Shown here one piece after another: positions 17,944 through 27,198 of a stretch of DNA of 64,000 nt; the first letter of the stretch is position 1; each line of letters opens with the position of its first letter. The stretch is taken from NCBI RefSeq assembly GCF_017355965.1, contig NZ_JAFIQW010000006.1, forward strand, positions 62,001 through 126,000, in the 5' to 3' direction. The notes beneath the pieces were generated by a model that saw nothing but the letters and a program-made list of their open reading frames with translations, was not told the DNA's origin and searched no databases. The position numbers and the translations under genes are program-made. Source of the stretch: Desertivibrio insolitus. Its GTDB lineage: Bacteria; Actinomycetota; Actinomycetes; Actinomycetales; Microbacteriaceae.

Positions 17944-18963
17944 ATGGTCACAGGACGCGGACTCGACGTCCTCCGCGCGATCGTCACCGACTACGTCGCC
18001 TCGCGCGAGCCCGTCGGATCGAAGTCGATCGTCGAGCGCCACTCCTTCGGCGTCTCGGCCGCGACGATCCGCAACGACATGGCCCAGCTCGAGGAGGAGG
18101 AGCTCATCGTCGCTCCCCACACCTCCTCCGGACGCGTGCCGACCGACAAGGGCTACCGCGTCTTCGTCGACCAGCTCGCCGACCTGCGCCCGCTCTCGCC
18201 GGCGCAGCGGCAGGCGATCGAGACCTTCCTCGGCAACTCCGCCGACCTCGACGACGTGCTCGCGCGCACCGTGCGGCTGCTCTCGCAGCTGACCAACCAG
18301 GTCGCGCTCGTGCAGTACCCCTCGCTCTCGCGCGCCCGGGTGCGCCACGTCGAACTCGTGCCGCTCAGCGACAGCCGACTGCTGAGCGTGCTCATCACCG
18401 ATACCGGTCACGTCGAGCAGCGCGTGCTCGAGGTGCAGGGCCTCGACCCCGAGGTGCTCGCCGAACTGCGCGCGCGGCTCAACACCGCGCTCGGCGGGCA
18501 GACGATGGCGGATGCCGCGGCGACCCTCCGCTCCTTCGCCGAGTCGGTGGCGCCCGAGCGCCGGGAGCTCGTCGCGGCCCTCGTCGGCGCCCTCGTCGAG
18601 CAGCTCGCCGCGAACCGGCACGAGCGCCTCGTCATGGCGGGCACCGCGAACCTCGTGCGCACGGAGCGGGACTTCAGCGGCAGCATCTACCCTGTCCTCG
18701 AGGCGATCGAGGAGCAGGTGACGCTGCTGCGCCTCTTCGCCGAGATGGAGCCCGACGAGCGCGGGGTCTCGGCGAGCATCGGCCGCGAGAACGCGTCGTT
18801 CGGTCTCCCCGAGACGAGCGTCGTGATCAGCGGCTACGGCTCGCCCGGCGGCGAGCTCGCGCGGGTGGGGGTCCTCGGACCGACCCGGATGGACTATTCG
18901 AACAACATGGCGGCCGTGCGGGCAGTTGCCCGCTACCTCACGCGGCTGCTGGGTGAGGACTAG
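17944..18963 (+). CDS. hrcA: Heat-inducible transcriptional repressor HrcA
   Basis: Repressor of heat-shock operons; binds CIRCE and is kept folded by GroEL. 339 residues. The N-terminal winged helix ([21 protein letters not shown], then [19 protein letters not shown]) reads [18 protein letters not shown] is the family hallmark, and the C-terminal dimerisation domain follows. GAGGGAGG lies 5 bases before ATG. Its own CIRCE element sits directly upstream, so it is autoregulated. dnaJ starts 8 bases after the stop. Confidence 0.98.
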   Translation: MVTGRGLDVLRAIVTDYVASREPVGSKSIVERHSFGVSAATIRNDMAQLEEEELIVAPHTSSGRVPTDKGYRVFVDQLADLRPLSPAQRQAIETFLGNSADLDDVLARTVRLLSQLTNQVALVQYPSLSRARVRHVELVPLSDSRLLSVLITDTGHVEQRVLEVQGLDPEVLAELRARLNTALGGQTMADAAATLRSFAESVAPERRELVAALVGALVEQLAANRHERLVMAGTANLVRTERDFSGSIYPVLEAIEEQVTLLRLFAEMEPDERGVSASIGRENASFGLPETSVVISGYGSPGGELARVGVLGPTRMDYSNNMAAVRAVARYLTRLLGED

Positions 18964-18971
18964 ACGACTTC

Positions 18972-20081
18972 GTGGCAGACCACTACCAGGTACTCGGTGT
19001 CGACCGGAACGCGACCCCGGACGAGATCAAGAAGGCGTACCGGCGCCTCGCCCGTGAACTGCACCCCGACGTGAACCCCGGGGCCGACGCGGCCGAGCGG
19101 TTCAAGGAGGTCACGCACGCCTACGACGTGCTGAGCGACCCGCAGCAGCGCCAGCAGTACGACCTCGGCGGCCAGGGCGGCTTCGGAGGTCAGGGCGGCT
19201 TCGGCTTCGGCGACATCTTCGACACCTTCTTCGGCGGCGCCGCCGGCGGTGGCGGCGGGCGGGGCCCGCGATCGCGTCGCGAGCGCGGCCAGGACGCGCT
19301 GCTGCGCATCGAGGTCGACCTCGAGGAGGTCGTGTTCGGCACGACCCGAACGGTCGACGTCGACACCGCCGTGCTCTGCGAGACCTGCCAGGGCTCCTGC
19401 GCGGCGCCCGGCACGAGCGCGGTCACCTGCGACATCTGCCGGGGCAGCGGACAGGTGCAGCGCACCGTGCGCAGCCTCCTCGGCAACGTCATGACGTCGA
19501 GCCCCTGCGGCACCTGCCGCGGCTACGGCACCGTCATCCCGAACCCCTGCCCCACGTGCTCCGGCCAGGGCCGCGTGCGCGCCCGCCGCCAGATCCCCGT
19601 CGAGATCCCCGCGGGCGTCGAGACCGGTGTGCGCCTCCAGCTCCCCGGCCAGGGCGAGATCGGCCAGGCCGGCGGCCCGCACGGCGACCTCTACCTCGAG
19701 ATCAAGGTGCGCCACCACGACGTCTTCAGTCGCAACGGCGACGACCTGCTCGCGACCCTCGAGGTGCAGATGACCGACGCGATCCTCGGCACCACGACGA
19801 CGATCACCGCGCTCGACGGCGAGGTGCCGGTCGAGATCCGGCCCGGCACGCAGAGCGGCGAGATCATCACCGTCCGCGAGCGCGGCATCACCCGCCTCCG
19901 CGGCACCGGGCGCGGCGACCTCAAGATCGGCGTCCAGGTCGTCACCCCGACGAAGCTCAGCCACAAGGAGCAGAAGCTCATCGAGCAGTTCGCGCACGGC
20001 CGCCGCGCCAAGGCGCCCGAGCTCGCGCACTTCCAGCAGGGCCTGTTCGGCAAGCTCCGCGACCGCTTCCTCAACTTCTAG
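18972..20081 (+). CDS. dnaJ: Chaperone protein DnaJ (DnaJ2 type)
   Basis: Hsp40 co-chaperone that delivers clients to DnaK and stimulates its ATPase. 369 residues. J domain with HPD at 31-33, a Gly/Phe-rich linker (71-95), the zinc-finger domain and two C-terminal substrate-binding domains. The first Cys-rich repeat reads CETCQGSC where DnaJ normally has CxxCxGSG: a Gly is replaced by an extra Cys. The other three repeats ([24 protein letters not shown]) are normal. GTG start, with the hrcA stop 8 bases upstream. The stop overlaps the rsmE start by one base. Confidence 0.97.
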   Translation: MADHYQVLGVDRNATPDEIKKAYRRLARELHPDVNPGADAAERFKEVTHAYDVLSDPQQRQQYDLGGQGGFGGQGGFGFGDIFDTFFGGAAGGGGGRGPRSRRERGQDALLRIEVDLEEVVFGTTRTVDVDTAVLCETCQGSCAAPGTSAVTCDICRGSGQVQRTVRSLLGNVMTSSPCGTCRGYGTVIPNPCPTCSGQGRVRARRQIPVEIPAGVETGVRLQLPGQGEIGQAGGPHGDLYLEIKVRHHDVFSRNGDDLLATLEVQMTDAILGTTTTITALDGEVPVEIRPGTQSGEIITVRERGITRLRGTGRGDLKIGVQVVTPTKLSHKEQKLIEQFAHGRRAKAPELAHFQQGLFGKLRDRFLNF

Positions 20082-20812
20082 TGGCGCACCTCTACATCGA
20101 CCCGGCGCTCCCGCCGTTCGCCGCGGGCGACACGGTCGTGCTCACCGGCGCCGAGGCGAAGCACGCCGTGACGGTCAGCCGGCTCCGGCCCGGCGAGGAC
20201 GTGCTCGTCGGGGACGGCGCCGGGCTCCTCGGCTGGGGCTCGGTCGTGACGGCGACACCGCAGGCGCTCGAGGTGCGCCTCGCGTCGGTGCGCCGCGACG
20301 AGGCGCCCGCCCGAGGCATCCGTCTCGTGCAGGCGCTCGCGAAGGGCGACCGCGACGAGCTCGCGATCCAGGCCGCCACCGAGCTCGGCGTCGACGCCGT
20401 CACCCCGTGGGCCGCGGCCCGGTCGGTCGCGCGCTGGGAGGGCGCGAAGGTCGCCAAGGGCCGCGACCGCTGGGCGTCGATCGTGCACGAGGCGTCGAAG
20501 CAGTCGCTGCGCGCGCGGGTGCCCGCGATCGGCGAGCTCGCCTCGACCAAGCAGGTCGCCGCTCTCGCTCCGGATGCCACGGTGCTCGTGCTCGAGCCCA
20601 CCGCGACGGTCCCGCTCTCCGCCGTCGACCTCGGCACGGAGGGCGAGCTCGTGCTCGTCGTCGGGCCGGAGGGCGGCATCGCCCCGCAGGAGCTCGAGAC
20701 CTTCGAGGCGGCCGGCGCCGCCCTCGTCCGGCTCGGCGACACGGTGCTGCGCACCTCGACCGCCGGACCGGCCGCGCTCGCGGTGCTCTCTATGCGACTC
20801 GGCCGCTGGTGA
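20081..20812 (+). CDS. rsmE: 16S rRNA (uracil-1498-N3)-methyltransferase RsmE
   Basis: SPOUT-class methyltransferase acting on U1498 of 16S rRNA. 243 residues. N-terminal PUA-like domain (VVLTGAEAKHAVTVSRLRPGE), then the knotted SPOUT domain with QALAKGDRDELAIQAATELGVD, the SAM-binding loop VGPEGGIAPQELE and the ending LGDTVLRTSTAGPAALAVL. All match the family. The GTG start is in the TAGTG overlap with dnaJ. The hrcA-dnaJ-rsmE order is usual in actinobacteria. Confidence 0.96.
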   Translation: MAHLYIDPALPPFAAGDTVVLTGAEAKHAVTVSRLRPGEDVLVGDGAGLLGWGSVVTATPQALEVRLASVRRDEAPARGIRLVQALAKGDRDELAIQAATELGVDAVTPWAAARSVARWEGAKVAKGRDRWASIVHEASKQSLRARVPAIGELASTKQVAALAPDATVLVLEPTATVPLSAVDLGTEGELVLVVGPEGGIAPQELETFEAAGAALVRLGDTVLRTSTAGPAALAVLSMRLGRW

Positions 20813-20842
20813 CCAGCCCCGGCCCCCGTCGGGCCGCGTCAA

Positions 20843-20848
20843 TAAGAT
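20843..20848 (+). promoter_or_regulatory. -10 box TAAGAT, leaderless promoter of the HIT gene
   Basis: TAAGAT lies 7 bases before ATG 20856. It overlaps the alternative ATG 20847, which therefore cannot be translated from this transcript. Confidence 0.5.
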
Positions 20849-20855
20849 GGACTCC

Positions 20856-21206
20856 ATGAGCAACGAGCCGTCGGTCTTCTCCCGCATCATCGCGCGCGAG
20901 ATCCCCGCCGACGTCGTGTTCGAGAGCGATGCCGTCGTCGCGTTCCGCGACATCGCGCCGCAGGCACCCGTGCACCTGCTCGTCGTGCCGAAGACCGAGC
21001 GCTACCGCGACGTTGTCGAGCTCGCCGCGGGCGACCCGGCCTTGCTCGCCGAGATCGTCGCCACGGCGAAGCGGCTCGCCGACGAGCACACCGGCGGCGA
21101 GTTCCGTCTCGTCTTCAACACGGGCGCGTCCGCCGGACAGACCGTGTTCCACGTCCACGCCCACCTGCTCGGTGGCGGTCTCCCGGAAGGCACCCTTGGT
21201 CACTAG
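20856..21206 (+). CDS. HIT family nucleotide-binding hydrolase (HINT type)
   Basis: 116 residues, the size of a histidine-triad purine nucleoside phosphoramidase. The triad HVHAH is at H99, H101 and H103, and the N-terminal pattern FSRIIAREIPADVVFESDAVVAFRDI is typical of HINT. It hydrolyses AMP-linked phosphoramidates. The reading frame overlaps the likely phoH start by 11 bases. Often found before phoH and ybeY in actinobacteria. Confidence 0.93.
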   Translation: MSNEPSVFSRIIAREIPADVVFESDAVVAFRDIAPQAPVHLLVVPKTERYRDVVELAAGDPALLAEIVATAKRLADEHTGGEFRLVFNTGASAGQTVFHVHAHLLGGGLPEGTLGH

Positions 21207-22302
21207 CGACTCCACGTTCAGCCCCGGCCCGGGCGAGGAACGGGCCGACATCCGGGTGGACGGCGTCGCCATGGTGCGCCTGCTCGGGCCTCAGGACCGG
21301 CTGCTGACCACGATCGAGAAGCAGTTCCCCGGCGTGCGCGTGCTCGCCAGGGGCAATGAATTGAGCCTCGTCGGAGACGCCGGCGAGGTGCGAGCGGCGA
21401 GACAGCTCGTCGAGGAACTGGTGGAGATGGTGCGCAACGGACAGGAGATCGGTCCGGTCGAGGTGCAGGCCTCGGCGCGGATGCTCGACGAGGGCACCGG
21501 CAAGCCGGCCGACGTGCTGAGCCAGGCGATCGTGTCGAGCCGCGGCAAGACGATTCGCCCCAAGACCCTCGGACAGAAGCAGTACGTCGACGCGATCGAC
21601 GACAACACGATCGTCTTCGGCATCGGCCCCGCCGGTACCGGCAAGACCTACCTCGCGATGGCGAAGGCCGTGCAGGCCCTCCAGCGCAAGGAGGTCAACC
21701 GGATCATCCTCACGCGTCCGGCCGTCGAGGCGGGGGAGCGGCTCGGCTTCCTGCCCGGCACGCTGACCGACAAGATCGACCCGTACCTGCGCCCGCTCTA
21801 CGACGCGCTCAACGAGATGATGGACCCCGAGCTCGTGCCCAAGCTCCTCGCCGCCGGCACGGTCGAGGTCGCCCCCCTCGCCTACATGCGCGGCCGCACG
21901 CTCAACGACTCGTTCATCATCCTCGACGAGGCGCAGAACACGACGCCCGAGCAGATGAAGATGTTCCTCACCCGTCTCGGCTTCGGTTCGAAGATGGTCG
22001 TGACCGGCGACATCACGCAGGTCGACCTGCCTAACGGCGCGAGCGGCCTCCAGCTCGTCACCCGCGTGCTCGGCAGCATCGACGACATCCACTTCGCGCG
22101 CCTCGGCAGCGAGGACGTCGTGCGGCACACGCTCGTCGGCCGCATCGTCGACGCGTACACCAAGTACGACGCGGAGCAGCAGGCCCGCCGCTTCGAGCGC
22201 GACGGTACGGATGCCTCTGGCAACCGCGCCGAGCGCCGCGGACACGCCCCGCAGGACCACCAGCCGCGGTCGCCGCGGCCCGAGCGACGCTGGGGCAGGT
22301 AG
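21196..22302 (+). CDS. phoH: PhoH family ATPase
   Basis: 368-residue ATPase of the PhoH/PhoH-like family, linked to RNA metabolism and usually encoded next to ybeY. N-terminal KH-like region (RLLTTIEKQFPGVRVLARGN), P-loop GPAGTGKT from G144, then ILTRPAVEAGERLGFLPGTL, Walker B IILDEAQN and TGDITQVDLP. The C-terminus is a charged tail of about 40 residues. I chose TTG 21196: GGAAGG (21185-21190) sits 5 bases upstream. No ATG or GTG with a ribosome site exists before the conserved part. Overlaps the HIT gene, so the two are probably coupled. Confidence 0.94.
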   Translation: MVTSDSTFSPGPGEERADIRVDGVAMVRLLGPQDRLLTTIEKQFPGVRVLARGNELSLVGDAGEVRAARQLVEELVEMVRNGQEIGPVEVQASARMLDEGTGKPADVLSQAIVSSRGKTIRPKTLGQKQYVDAIDDNTIVFGIGPAGTGKTYLAMAKAVQALQRKEVNRIILTRPAVEAGERLGFLPGTLTDKIDPYLRPLYDALNEMMDPELVPKLLAAGTVEVAPLAYMRGRTLNDSFIILDEAQNTTPEQMKMFLTRLGFGSKMVVTGDITQVDLPNGASGLQLVTRVLGSIDDIHFARLGSEDVVRHTLVGRIVDAYTKYDAEQQARRFERDGTDASGNRAERRGHAPQDHQPRSPRPERRWGR

Positions 22303-22305
22303 GCC

Positions 22306-22767
22306 ATGAGCATCGAGATCAGCAACGAGTCCGCGATCCCCGTCGACGAGGCCGCCCTCCAGCGGCTCGCCGTCTACGCGCTCGACCAGCTCCACGTGCA
22401 TCCCGACGCCGACCTCGCGATCGTGCTCGTCGACGAGGCCGCCATGGAGCAGCTGCACGTGCAGTGGATGGACGAGCCCGGGCCCACCGACGTGCTGAGC
22501 TTCCCCATGGACGAGCTGCGCCCTGGCACGGAGGACGCGGTGACTCCGCCCGGCCTCCTCGGCGACATCGTGCTCTGCCCGCAGGTCGCCGCCGCGCAGG
22601 CGGAGACCGCCGGCCACTCGCTGCTCGAGGAGCTGCTCCTGCTCACGACGCACGGCATCCTGCACCTGCTCGGCTTCGACCACGCCGAGCCGGAGGAGGA
22701 GAAGGAGATGTTCGGTCTCCAGCGTGACCTCCTCGTCGGCTTCGCGCTCGACGAGCGGCGGCGCTGA
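22306..22767 (+). CDS. ybeY: Endoribonuclease YbeY, rRNA maturation factor
   Basis: Single-strand-specific, zinc-dependent RNase involved in 16S rRNA 3' end processing and ribosome quality control. 153 residues. The metal site [11 protein letters not shown] gives H116, H120 and H126, and [16 protein letters not shown] is the second conserved block. It starts 3 bases after phoH, with AGGTAGG just before the ATG overlapping the phoH end. The CNNM-type gene starts 5 bases after its stop. Confidence 0.97.
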   Translation: MSIEISNESAIPVDEAALQRLAVYALDQLHVHPDADLAIVLVDEAAMEQLHVQWMDEPGPTDVLSFPMDELRPGTEDAVTPPGLLGDIVLCPQVAAAQAETAGHSLLEELLLLTTHGILHLLGFDHAEPEEEKEMFGLQRDLLVGFALDERRR

Positions 22768-22772
22768 CCCAC

Positions 22773-24188
22773 GTGACAGTCGTCTTCCTCCTCGTCGCCG
22801 GGGTGCTCGTCGCGCTCGGCGGCCTCCTCGCCGCCGCCGACTCCGCCCTCGGCTCGCTGAGCCGCGCCGACATCGGCGAGCTCGCGACGACCTCGCGCGC
22901 CAAGAAGTCGCTCGTCGCGATCTCGGAGGACGTCGGCGCGCACGTCAACGCGACGAACTTCATGCGCATCGTCGCCGAGACGACCGCGGCCGTGCTCGTC
23001 ACGCTGAGCCTCGTCAGCCTGCTCGAGCCCTGGTGGCTGACCCTCCTCGTCTCCGCGCTCATCATGACCGCGGTGTCGTTCGTGCTCGTCGGGTCGAGCC
23101 CCCGCAGCGTCGGCCGGGCCCACGCCCGCGGCGTGCTCGCGTTCGCGGCGCCGCTCGTGCGAGCCATCCGGGTGCTCCTCGGTCCGCTCGCCGACGCGCT
23201 CGTGCTGATCGGCAACCGCGTCACCCCCGGCCGGCCCGAGGCGGCGGTCTTCACCTCCGAGGAGCAGCTGCTCAGCATGGTCGACGAGGCGACCGAGCTC
23301 GACCTGCTCGAGGAGGACGACCGCGAGCTCATCCACTCGATCTTCGAGTTCAACGACACGGTCGTGCGCGAGGTCATGCTGCCCCGCACCGACATGATCA
23401 CGGTCGACGCGTCGGACACCGCCGAGGAGGTGCTCGCCGTGTTCCTCGGCCGCGGCGTCTCGCGCGTGCCCGTGCTCGGACGCGACACCGACGACATTCT
23501 CGGCATCGCCTACCTGCGCGACGTCGCCCGGCTGAACCACGAGCAGCCCGACCGCCTGACGACCGTCACGGCCGCGGACCTCGCCCGTCCCGCCGTCTTC
23601 GTGCCGGAGTCGCAGAAGGTCGACAGCCTGCTGCGCCAGATGCAGCTCGAGTCGAACCACCTCGCGATGGTCGTCGACGAGTACGGCGGCATCGCGGGCC
23701 TCGTGACCCTCGAGGACGTGATCGAGGAGCTCGTCGGCGACATCAGCGACGAGTACGACCGCAGCGTCGTCGAGCACGAGCAGATCGCCGACGGCATCTG
23801 GCGGGTCAGCGCGCGCCTGCCCACCGACGAGCTCGGCGACCTCTTCGACATCGAGCTCGACGACGACGACGTCGACAGCGTCGGCGGCCTGCTCGGCAAG
23901 GCGCTCGACCGCCTGCCGGAGAAGGGCGACTCCGCCACGGTCTCCGGCCTCGTGCTCACCGCCGAGCGCGTCGAGGGCCGCCGCAAGCGGCTGCGCACCG
24001 TGCTCGTCGAGCGCGCGCCCGAGCCCGAGGACGAGAGCGCCGAGAGCACGTCGACCGGCCCGACCCGCATCGGGTCGAACGCGGCCGTCATCGCGACGAC
24101 CGTCGACGCCGACGCCGCCGACCCGGCGGGCACTATCCCCTCAGAGGACGGCACCCCCGCCCACCGAACCACCGGGAGGACCCGATGA
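22773..24188 (+). CDS. CNNM/CorC-type transporter (hemolysin C family) with CBS domains
   Basis: 471-residue membrane protein. An N-terminal DUF21/CNNM membrane domain starts with a hydrophobic helix and ADSALGSLSRADIGEL. It is followed by a CBS pair (EVMLPRTDMITVDAS and ESNHLAMVVDEYGGIAGLVT) and a CorC_HlyC domain (about 345-410). A charged tail rich in Glu, Ser and Thr ends the protein. Family members act in magnesium or cobalt efflux; the name hemolysin is historical. GTG start. The stop overlaps the era ATG by four bases. The ybeY-CNNM-era order is widespread in actinobacteria. Confidence 0.93.
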   Translation: MTVVFLLVAGVLVALGGLLAAADSALGSLSRADIGELATTSRAKKSLVAISEDVGAHVNATNFMRIVAETTAAVLVTLSLVSLLEPWWLTLLVSALIMTAVSFVLVGSSPRSVGRAHARGVLAFAAPLVRAIRVLLGPLADALVLIGNRVTPGRPEAAVFTSEEQLLSMVDEATELDLLEEDDRELIHSIFEFNDTVVREVMLPRTDMITVDASDTAEEVLAVFLGRGVSRVPVLGRDTDDILGIAYLRDVARLNHEQPDRLTTVTAADLARPAVFVPESQKVDSLLRQMQLESNHLAMVVDEYGGIAGLVTLEDVIEELVGDISDEYDRSVVEHEQIADGIWRVSARLPTDELGDLFDIELDDDDVDSVGGLLGKALDRLPEKGDSATVSGLVLTAERVEGRRKRLRTVLVERAPEPEDESAESTSTGPTRIGSNAAVIATTVDADAADPAGTIPSEDGTPAHRTTGRTR

Positions 24189-25081
24189 CCGAACCCGAGC
24201 ACCGCGCAGGCTTCGTCTCCTTCGTCGGCCGCCCCAACGTGGGCAAGTCGACCCTGACGAACGCGCTCGTCGGCGAGAAGGTGGCGATCACCTCCTCGAA
24301 GCCGCAGACCACCCGCCGGGCCATCCGGGGCATCGTGCACCAGAAGGCGGGGCAGCTCGTGCTCGTCGACACCCCCGGCATCCACCGCCCCCGCACGCTG
24401 CTCGGCGAGCGGCTCAACGAGGTCGTCACGGCGACGCTCGGCGACGTCGACGTCATCGGCTTCTGCGTGCCGGCCAACGAGAAGCTCGGCCCCGGTGACC
24501 GGTTCATCAACGAGCAGCTCGACCAGTTCCCGCGGGCGAAGAAGGTCGCGATCGTCACGAAGATCGACGCCGCGTCGCGGCCCGCCGTCGCCGAGCAGTT
24601 GCTCGCCGTGAGCCAGCTGCGCGAGTGGGAGACGATCATCCCGGTCTCGGCCGCGAGCGCGATCCAGCTCGACGTGCTGACGAGCGAGCTCATCAAGCTG
24701 CTGCCCGTGTCGCCGAAGCTCTACCCCGACGAGGCGGTGACCGAGGAGGGCCTCGAGGACCGCATCTCCGAGTTCATCCGCGAGGCCGCGCTCGAGGGCG
24801 TGCAGGACGAGCTGCCGCACTCGCTCGCCGTCACGGTCGACGACATGATCGAGCGCGACGACAAGGAGCTCGTCGAGATCTACGCGAACCTCTTCGTCGA
24901 GCGCGACAGCCAGCGCGGCATCATCATCGGCAAGGGCGGCTCCCGCCTGCGCGAGGTGGGCGCCGCCGCCCGCGAGCAGATCGAGCCGCTCGTCGGCAAG
25001 AAGGTCTTCCTCTCGCTCCGGGTGAAGGTCGCGAAGGACTGGCAGCGCGACCCGAAGCAGCTCGGCCGCCTCGGCTTCTGA
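24185..25081 (+). CDS. era: GTPase Era
   Basis: GTPase with a KH domain that binds the 3' end of 16S rRNA and assists 30S assembly. 298 residues. G-motifs: GRPNVGKSTLTN (P-loop), the switch region SSKPQTTRRAIRG, VDTPGIHRP (G3), TKIDA (G4). The C-terminal KH domain carries IIIGKGGSRLREVG. The ATG at 24185 overlaps the previous stop (ATGA). It closes the run that begins at hrcA. Confidence 0.98.
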   Translation: MTEPEHRAGFVSFVGRPNVGKSTLTNALVGEKVAITSSKPQTTRRAIRGIVHQKAGQLVLVDTPGIHRPRTLLGERLNEVVTATLGDVDVIGFCVPANEKLGPGDRFINEQLDQFPRAKKVAIVTKIDAASRPAVAEQLLAVSQLREWETIIPVSAASAIQLDVLTSELIKLLPVSPKLYPDEAVTEEGLEDRISEFIREAALEGVQDELPHSLAVTVDDMIERDDKELVEIYANLFVERDSQRGIIIGKGGSRLREVGAAAREQIEPLVGKKVFLSLRVKVAKDWQRDPKQLGRLGF

Positions 25082-25094
25082 CGACGTACATCCA

Positions 25095-25107
25095 GCGGAT
25101 GACACGG
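25095..25107 (+). promoter_or_regulatory. Possible response-regulator half-site upstream of the two-component operon
   Basis: GCGGATGACACGG, identical over 13 bases to the left half of the inverted repeat at 27112-27134 that precedes the ABC genes. Here the right half is missing. It lies about 70 bases upstream of the histidine kinase start. Confidence 0.4.
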
Positions 25108-25164
25108 GGTGCGGCCTCGGAGTGATCTCCGCTCCCGCCGCTGAGCGCGACACCCCCACGCCCG

Positions 25165-25170
25165 TACCCT
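25165..25170 (+). promoter_or_regulatory. -10 box TACCCT, leaderless promoter of the histidine kinase
   Basis: TACCCT is 7 bases before ATG 25178 and no ribosome site intervenes. The same hexamer precedes the leuA leader peptide. Confidence 0.5.
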
Positions 25171-25177
25171 TGACGCC

Positions 25178-26428
25178 ATGCGCAGAGGGGTGGAGCTGGT
25201 GACGGCGTGGCTGCGCTCGTCGGTGCGCCCGCTGCAGCGGTACCAGATCGCCGTCGACGTGCTCGTCGCGGTCGTCTTCGGCCTCGTCGTGCTGCCCGCG
25301 GCCACCGTGTCGATGGTGTTCCCGCTCGACCTGCTGATCGTCCTCGGGATGGTCGTGCCGCTCGCCCTGCGCCGGCTCGCCCCTGGCCCCGCGCTCTCCC
25401 TCGCCTGGATCACCGCCCTCGTCCAGATGGCGACGCTCGCGCAGCCGCAACCGGCCAACCTCGCGATCTGCGGCGTGCTCTACTGCACGGCCGCGTACGG
25501 CACGAGCCGCGTGCGCTGGGCGGGACTCATCTCGGTCGGCGCCGGCGCCGCGATCGGTGCGCTCTACATCACCGTGCAGGGCTTCTCGATCTCGTTCTCC
25601 AACGGGGGAGTGCCCGCGGTCGCGTTCGGCTTCCTCGCCGCCGTCGTCACGTTCGTCATGCTCGCCGCGATCCTCGGCCTGCCGTGGCTCGCGGGGCTCG
25701 CGGTGCGAGCCCGGGTGCAGGCGGCGGCGAGCGCGGAGGCGCGGGCCGTCGCCGAACTCGGCGCCGCCCGGGCCGAGCGCGACGTCGTCGTCGAGCAGGA
25801 GCGCAATCGGATCGCGCGTGAGGTGCACGACGTCGTCGCGCACTCGCTCGCCGTCGTGATCGCGCAGGCCGACGGCGCCCGCTACGCCTCCCGCGTCGAT
25901 CCCGCGGTCGCCGAGGACGCGTTCGCGACGATCTCCGACACCGCCCGGCAGTCGCTCGCCGAGGTGCGGTCGCTGCTCGCCGGGCTCCGGCACAGCGACG
26001 GCGAGCGCCCCCAGCCGGTCATGGCCGACATCCCGCAGCTCGTCGCGAGTCTCGCCGCATCCGGACTGCACGTCGACCTGCAGCAGGCGGGGGAGCCCTT
26101 CCCGCTCGGGCCCGCCCGTCAGCTCGCCGTCTACCGCATCGTGCAGGAGGCGCTCACGAACGCGCTCCGGCACGGCGACCCCGCCCATCCGGCGACCGCC
26201 CTCTTCGACTGGCGCCCCGACGAGCTCGTCGTCGAGGTCGTCAACGCCATCGCGCCCGACAGTCCGCAGCCCAACACCCTCGGCCACGGCCTCCCCGGCA
26301 TGACCGAGCGCGCCGCCCTCGTCGGCGGCCGGCTCTGGGCGGGCGAGTCCGACGGCTCGTTCCGCGTCCACTTCGCCCTGCCCCGCACGAACACGCCCAC
26401 GGGCGTCCTGGAGGTCGTCAACCCGTGA
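25178..26428 (+). CDS. Two-component sensor histidine kinase, NarL/LiaS class
   Basis: 416 residues. An N-terminal sensor of about six short hydrophobic helices (residues 20-180) has no sizeable extracellular loop, as in intramembrane-sensing kinases. It is followed by a coiled stretch, the HisKA_3 dimerisation box with phospho-acceptor H217 (REVHDVVAHSLAVVI), and an HATPase_c domain (QEALTNALRHG; GHGLPGMTERA). It phosphorylates the response regulator encoded in the overlapping next gene. The adjacent ABC exporter suggests it senses membrane or antimicrobial stress, by analogy with similar operons; the signal is unknown. Confidence 0.92.
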   Translation: MRRGVELVTAWLRSSVRPLQRYQIAVDVLVAVVFGLVVLPAATVSMVFPLDLLIVLGMVVPLALRRLAPGPALSLAWITALVQMATLAQPQPANLAICGVLYCTAAYGTSRVRWAGLISVGAGAAIGALYITVQGFSISFSNGGVPAVAFGFLAAVVTFVMLAAILGLPWLAGLAVRARVQAAASAEARAVAELGAARAERDVVVEQERNRIAREVHDVVAHSLAVVIAQADGARYASRVDPAVAEDAFATISDTARQSLAEVRSLLAGLRHSDGERPQPVMADIPQLVASLAASGLHVDLQQAGEPFPLGPARQLAVYRIVQEALTNALRHGDPAHPATALFDWRPDELVVEVVNAIAPDSPQPNTLGHGLPGMTERAALVGGRLWAGESDGSFRVHFALPRTNTPTGVLEVVNP

Positions 26429-27099
26429 CCGAACCCATCCGCGTCGCCCTCGTCGACGATCAGGCCCTCTTCCGCACCGGCCTGCGCATGCTGCTCTCCT
26501 CGCAGCCCGACCTCGAGTTCGTGGGCGAGGCGGGCGACGGGCGCGAGGCGATCGCGATGGTCGAGAAGGCGCGGCCCGACGTCGTCCTCATGGACATCCG
26601 GATGCCGGTCATGGACGGCATCGCCGCGACGGAGCAGATCCTGCGGGCCGCGGATGCCGCCGCGCGCCGCCCTCCCCGCATCATCGTGCTCACGACGTTC
26701 GACCTCGACGCCGCCGCGACGCGGGCGATCCGCGGCGGGGCGAGCGGCTTCGTGCTGAAGGACGCCGACCCCGAGTTCCTGCTCGCCGCGATCCGTACGG
26801 TGCACTCCGGGGCATCCGTCATCGCCGCGAGCGCCACCGCCGAGCTGTTCGAGCACTTCGCCGGCGGCGAGCCCCGCCGGGAGCTCCCGGCGCAGTTCGC
26901 CGAGCTCACGGCCCGCGAGCGCGAGATCTTCACCCTCGCCGCGAAGGGGCTCAGCAACGCAGAGATCGCCGAGAAGGAGTTCCTGAGCGAGGCGACGGTC
27001 AAGACCCACGTCAGCCGCGTGCTCGGCAAGCTCGGCCTGCGCGACCGCGTGCAGCTCGTCGTCTTCGCGTTCGAGCACGGGCTGCTGCCCACGCGCTGA
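26425..27099 (+). CDS. Response regulator, NarL/FixJ family
   Basis: 224 residues. Receiver domain with the phospho-acceptor D57 in VVLMDIRMPVMDG, the Thr of VLTTFD and the conserved Lys in GFVLKDADPE. The C-terminal LuxR-type helix-turn-helix (LTAREREIFTLAAKGLSNAE, then EATVKTHVSRVLGKLGLRDR) binds DNA. The GTG start overlaps the kinase stop (GTGA). Candidate target sites are the inverted repeat at 27112-27134 and the half-site at 25095-25107. Confidence 0.95.
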   Translation: MTEPIRVALVDDQALFRTGLRMLLSSQPDLEFVGEAGDGREAIAMVEKARPDVVLMDIRMPVMDGIAATEQILRAADAAARRPPRIIVLTTFDLDAAATRAIRGGASGFVLKDADPEFLLAAIRTVHSGASVIAASATAELFEHFAGGEPRRELPAQFAELTAREREIFTLAAKGLSNAEIAEKEFLSEATVKTHVSRVLGKLGLRDRVQLVVFAFEHGLLPTR

Positions 27100-27111
27100 T
27101 CCCCGCGCCGG

Positions 27112-27134
27112 GCGGATGACACGGAGTCATCCGC
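27112..27134. promoter_or_regulatory. Inverted repeat between the response regulator and the ABC operon
   Basis: GCGGATGAC (27112-27120), 5 bases, GTCATCCGC (27126-27134): a perfect 9-base inverted repeat. It could be the binding site of the NarL-type regulator, controlling the ABC genes, or a terminator of the regulator gene. The repeat of its left half before the kinase gene favours an operator. Confidence 0.5.
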
Positions 27135-27198
27135 TCGTCGCACCCGGTTCAGCCCGCGGCCCGATCCGCCTCCGCCGGTGCCTCGCGAGGCTGGAGGC

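Noticed and set aside
23510-26371. A 953-codon minus-strand frame opposite the CNNM gene, era and the histidine kinase
   Set aside because: Antisense shadow of three certain genes; low-complexity Arg/Asp/Glu/Gly composition.
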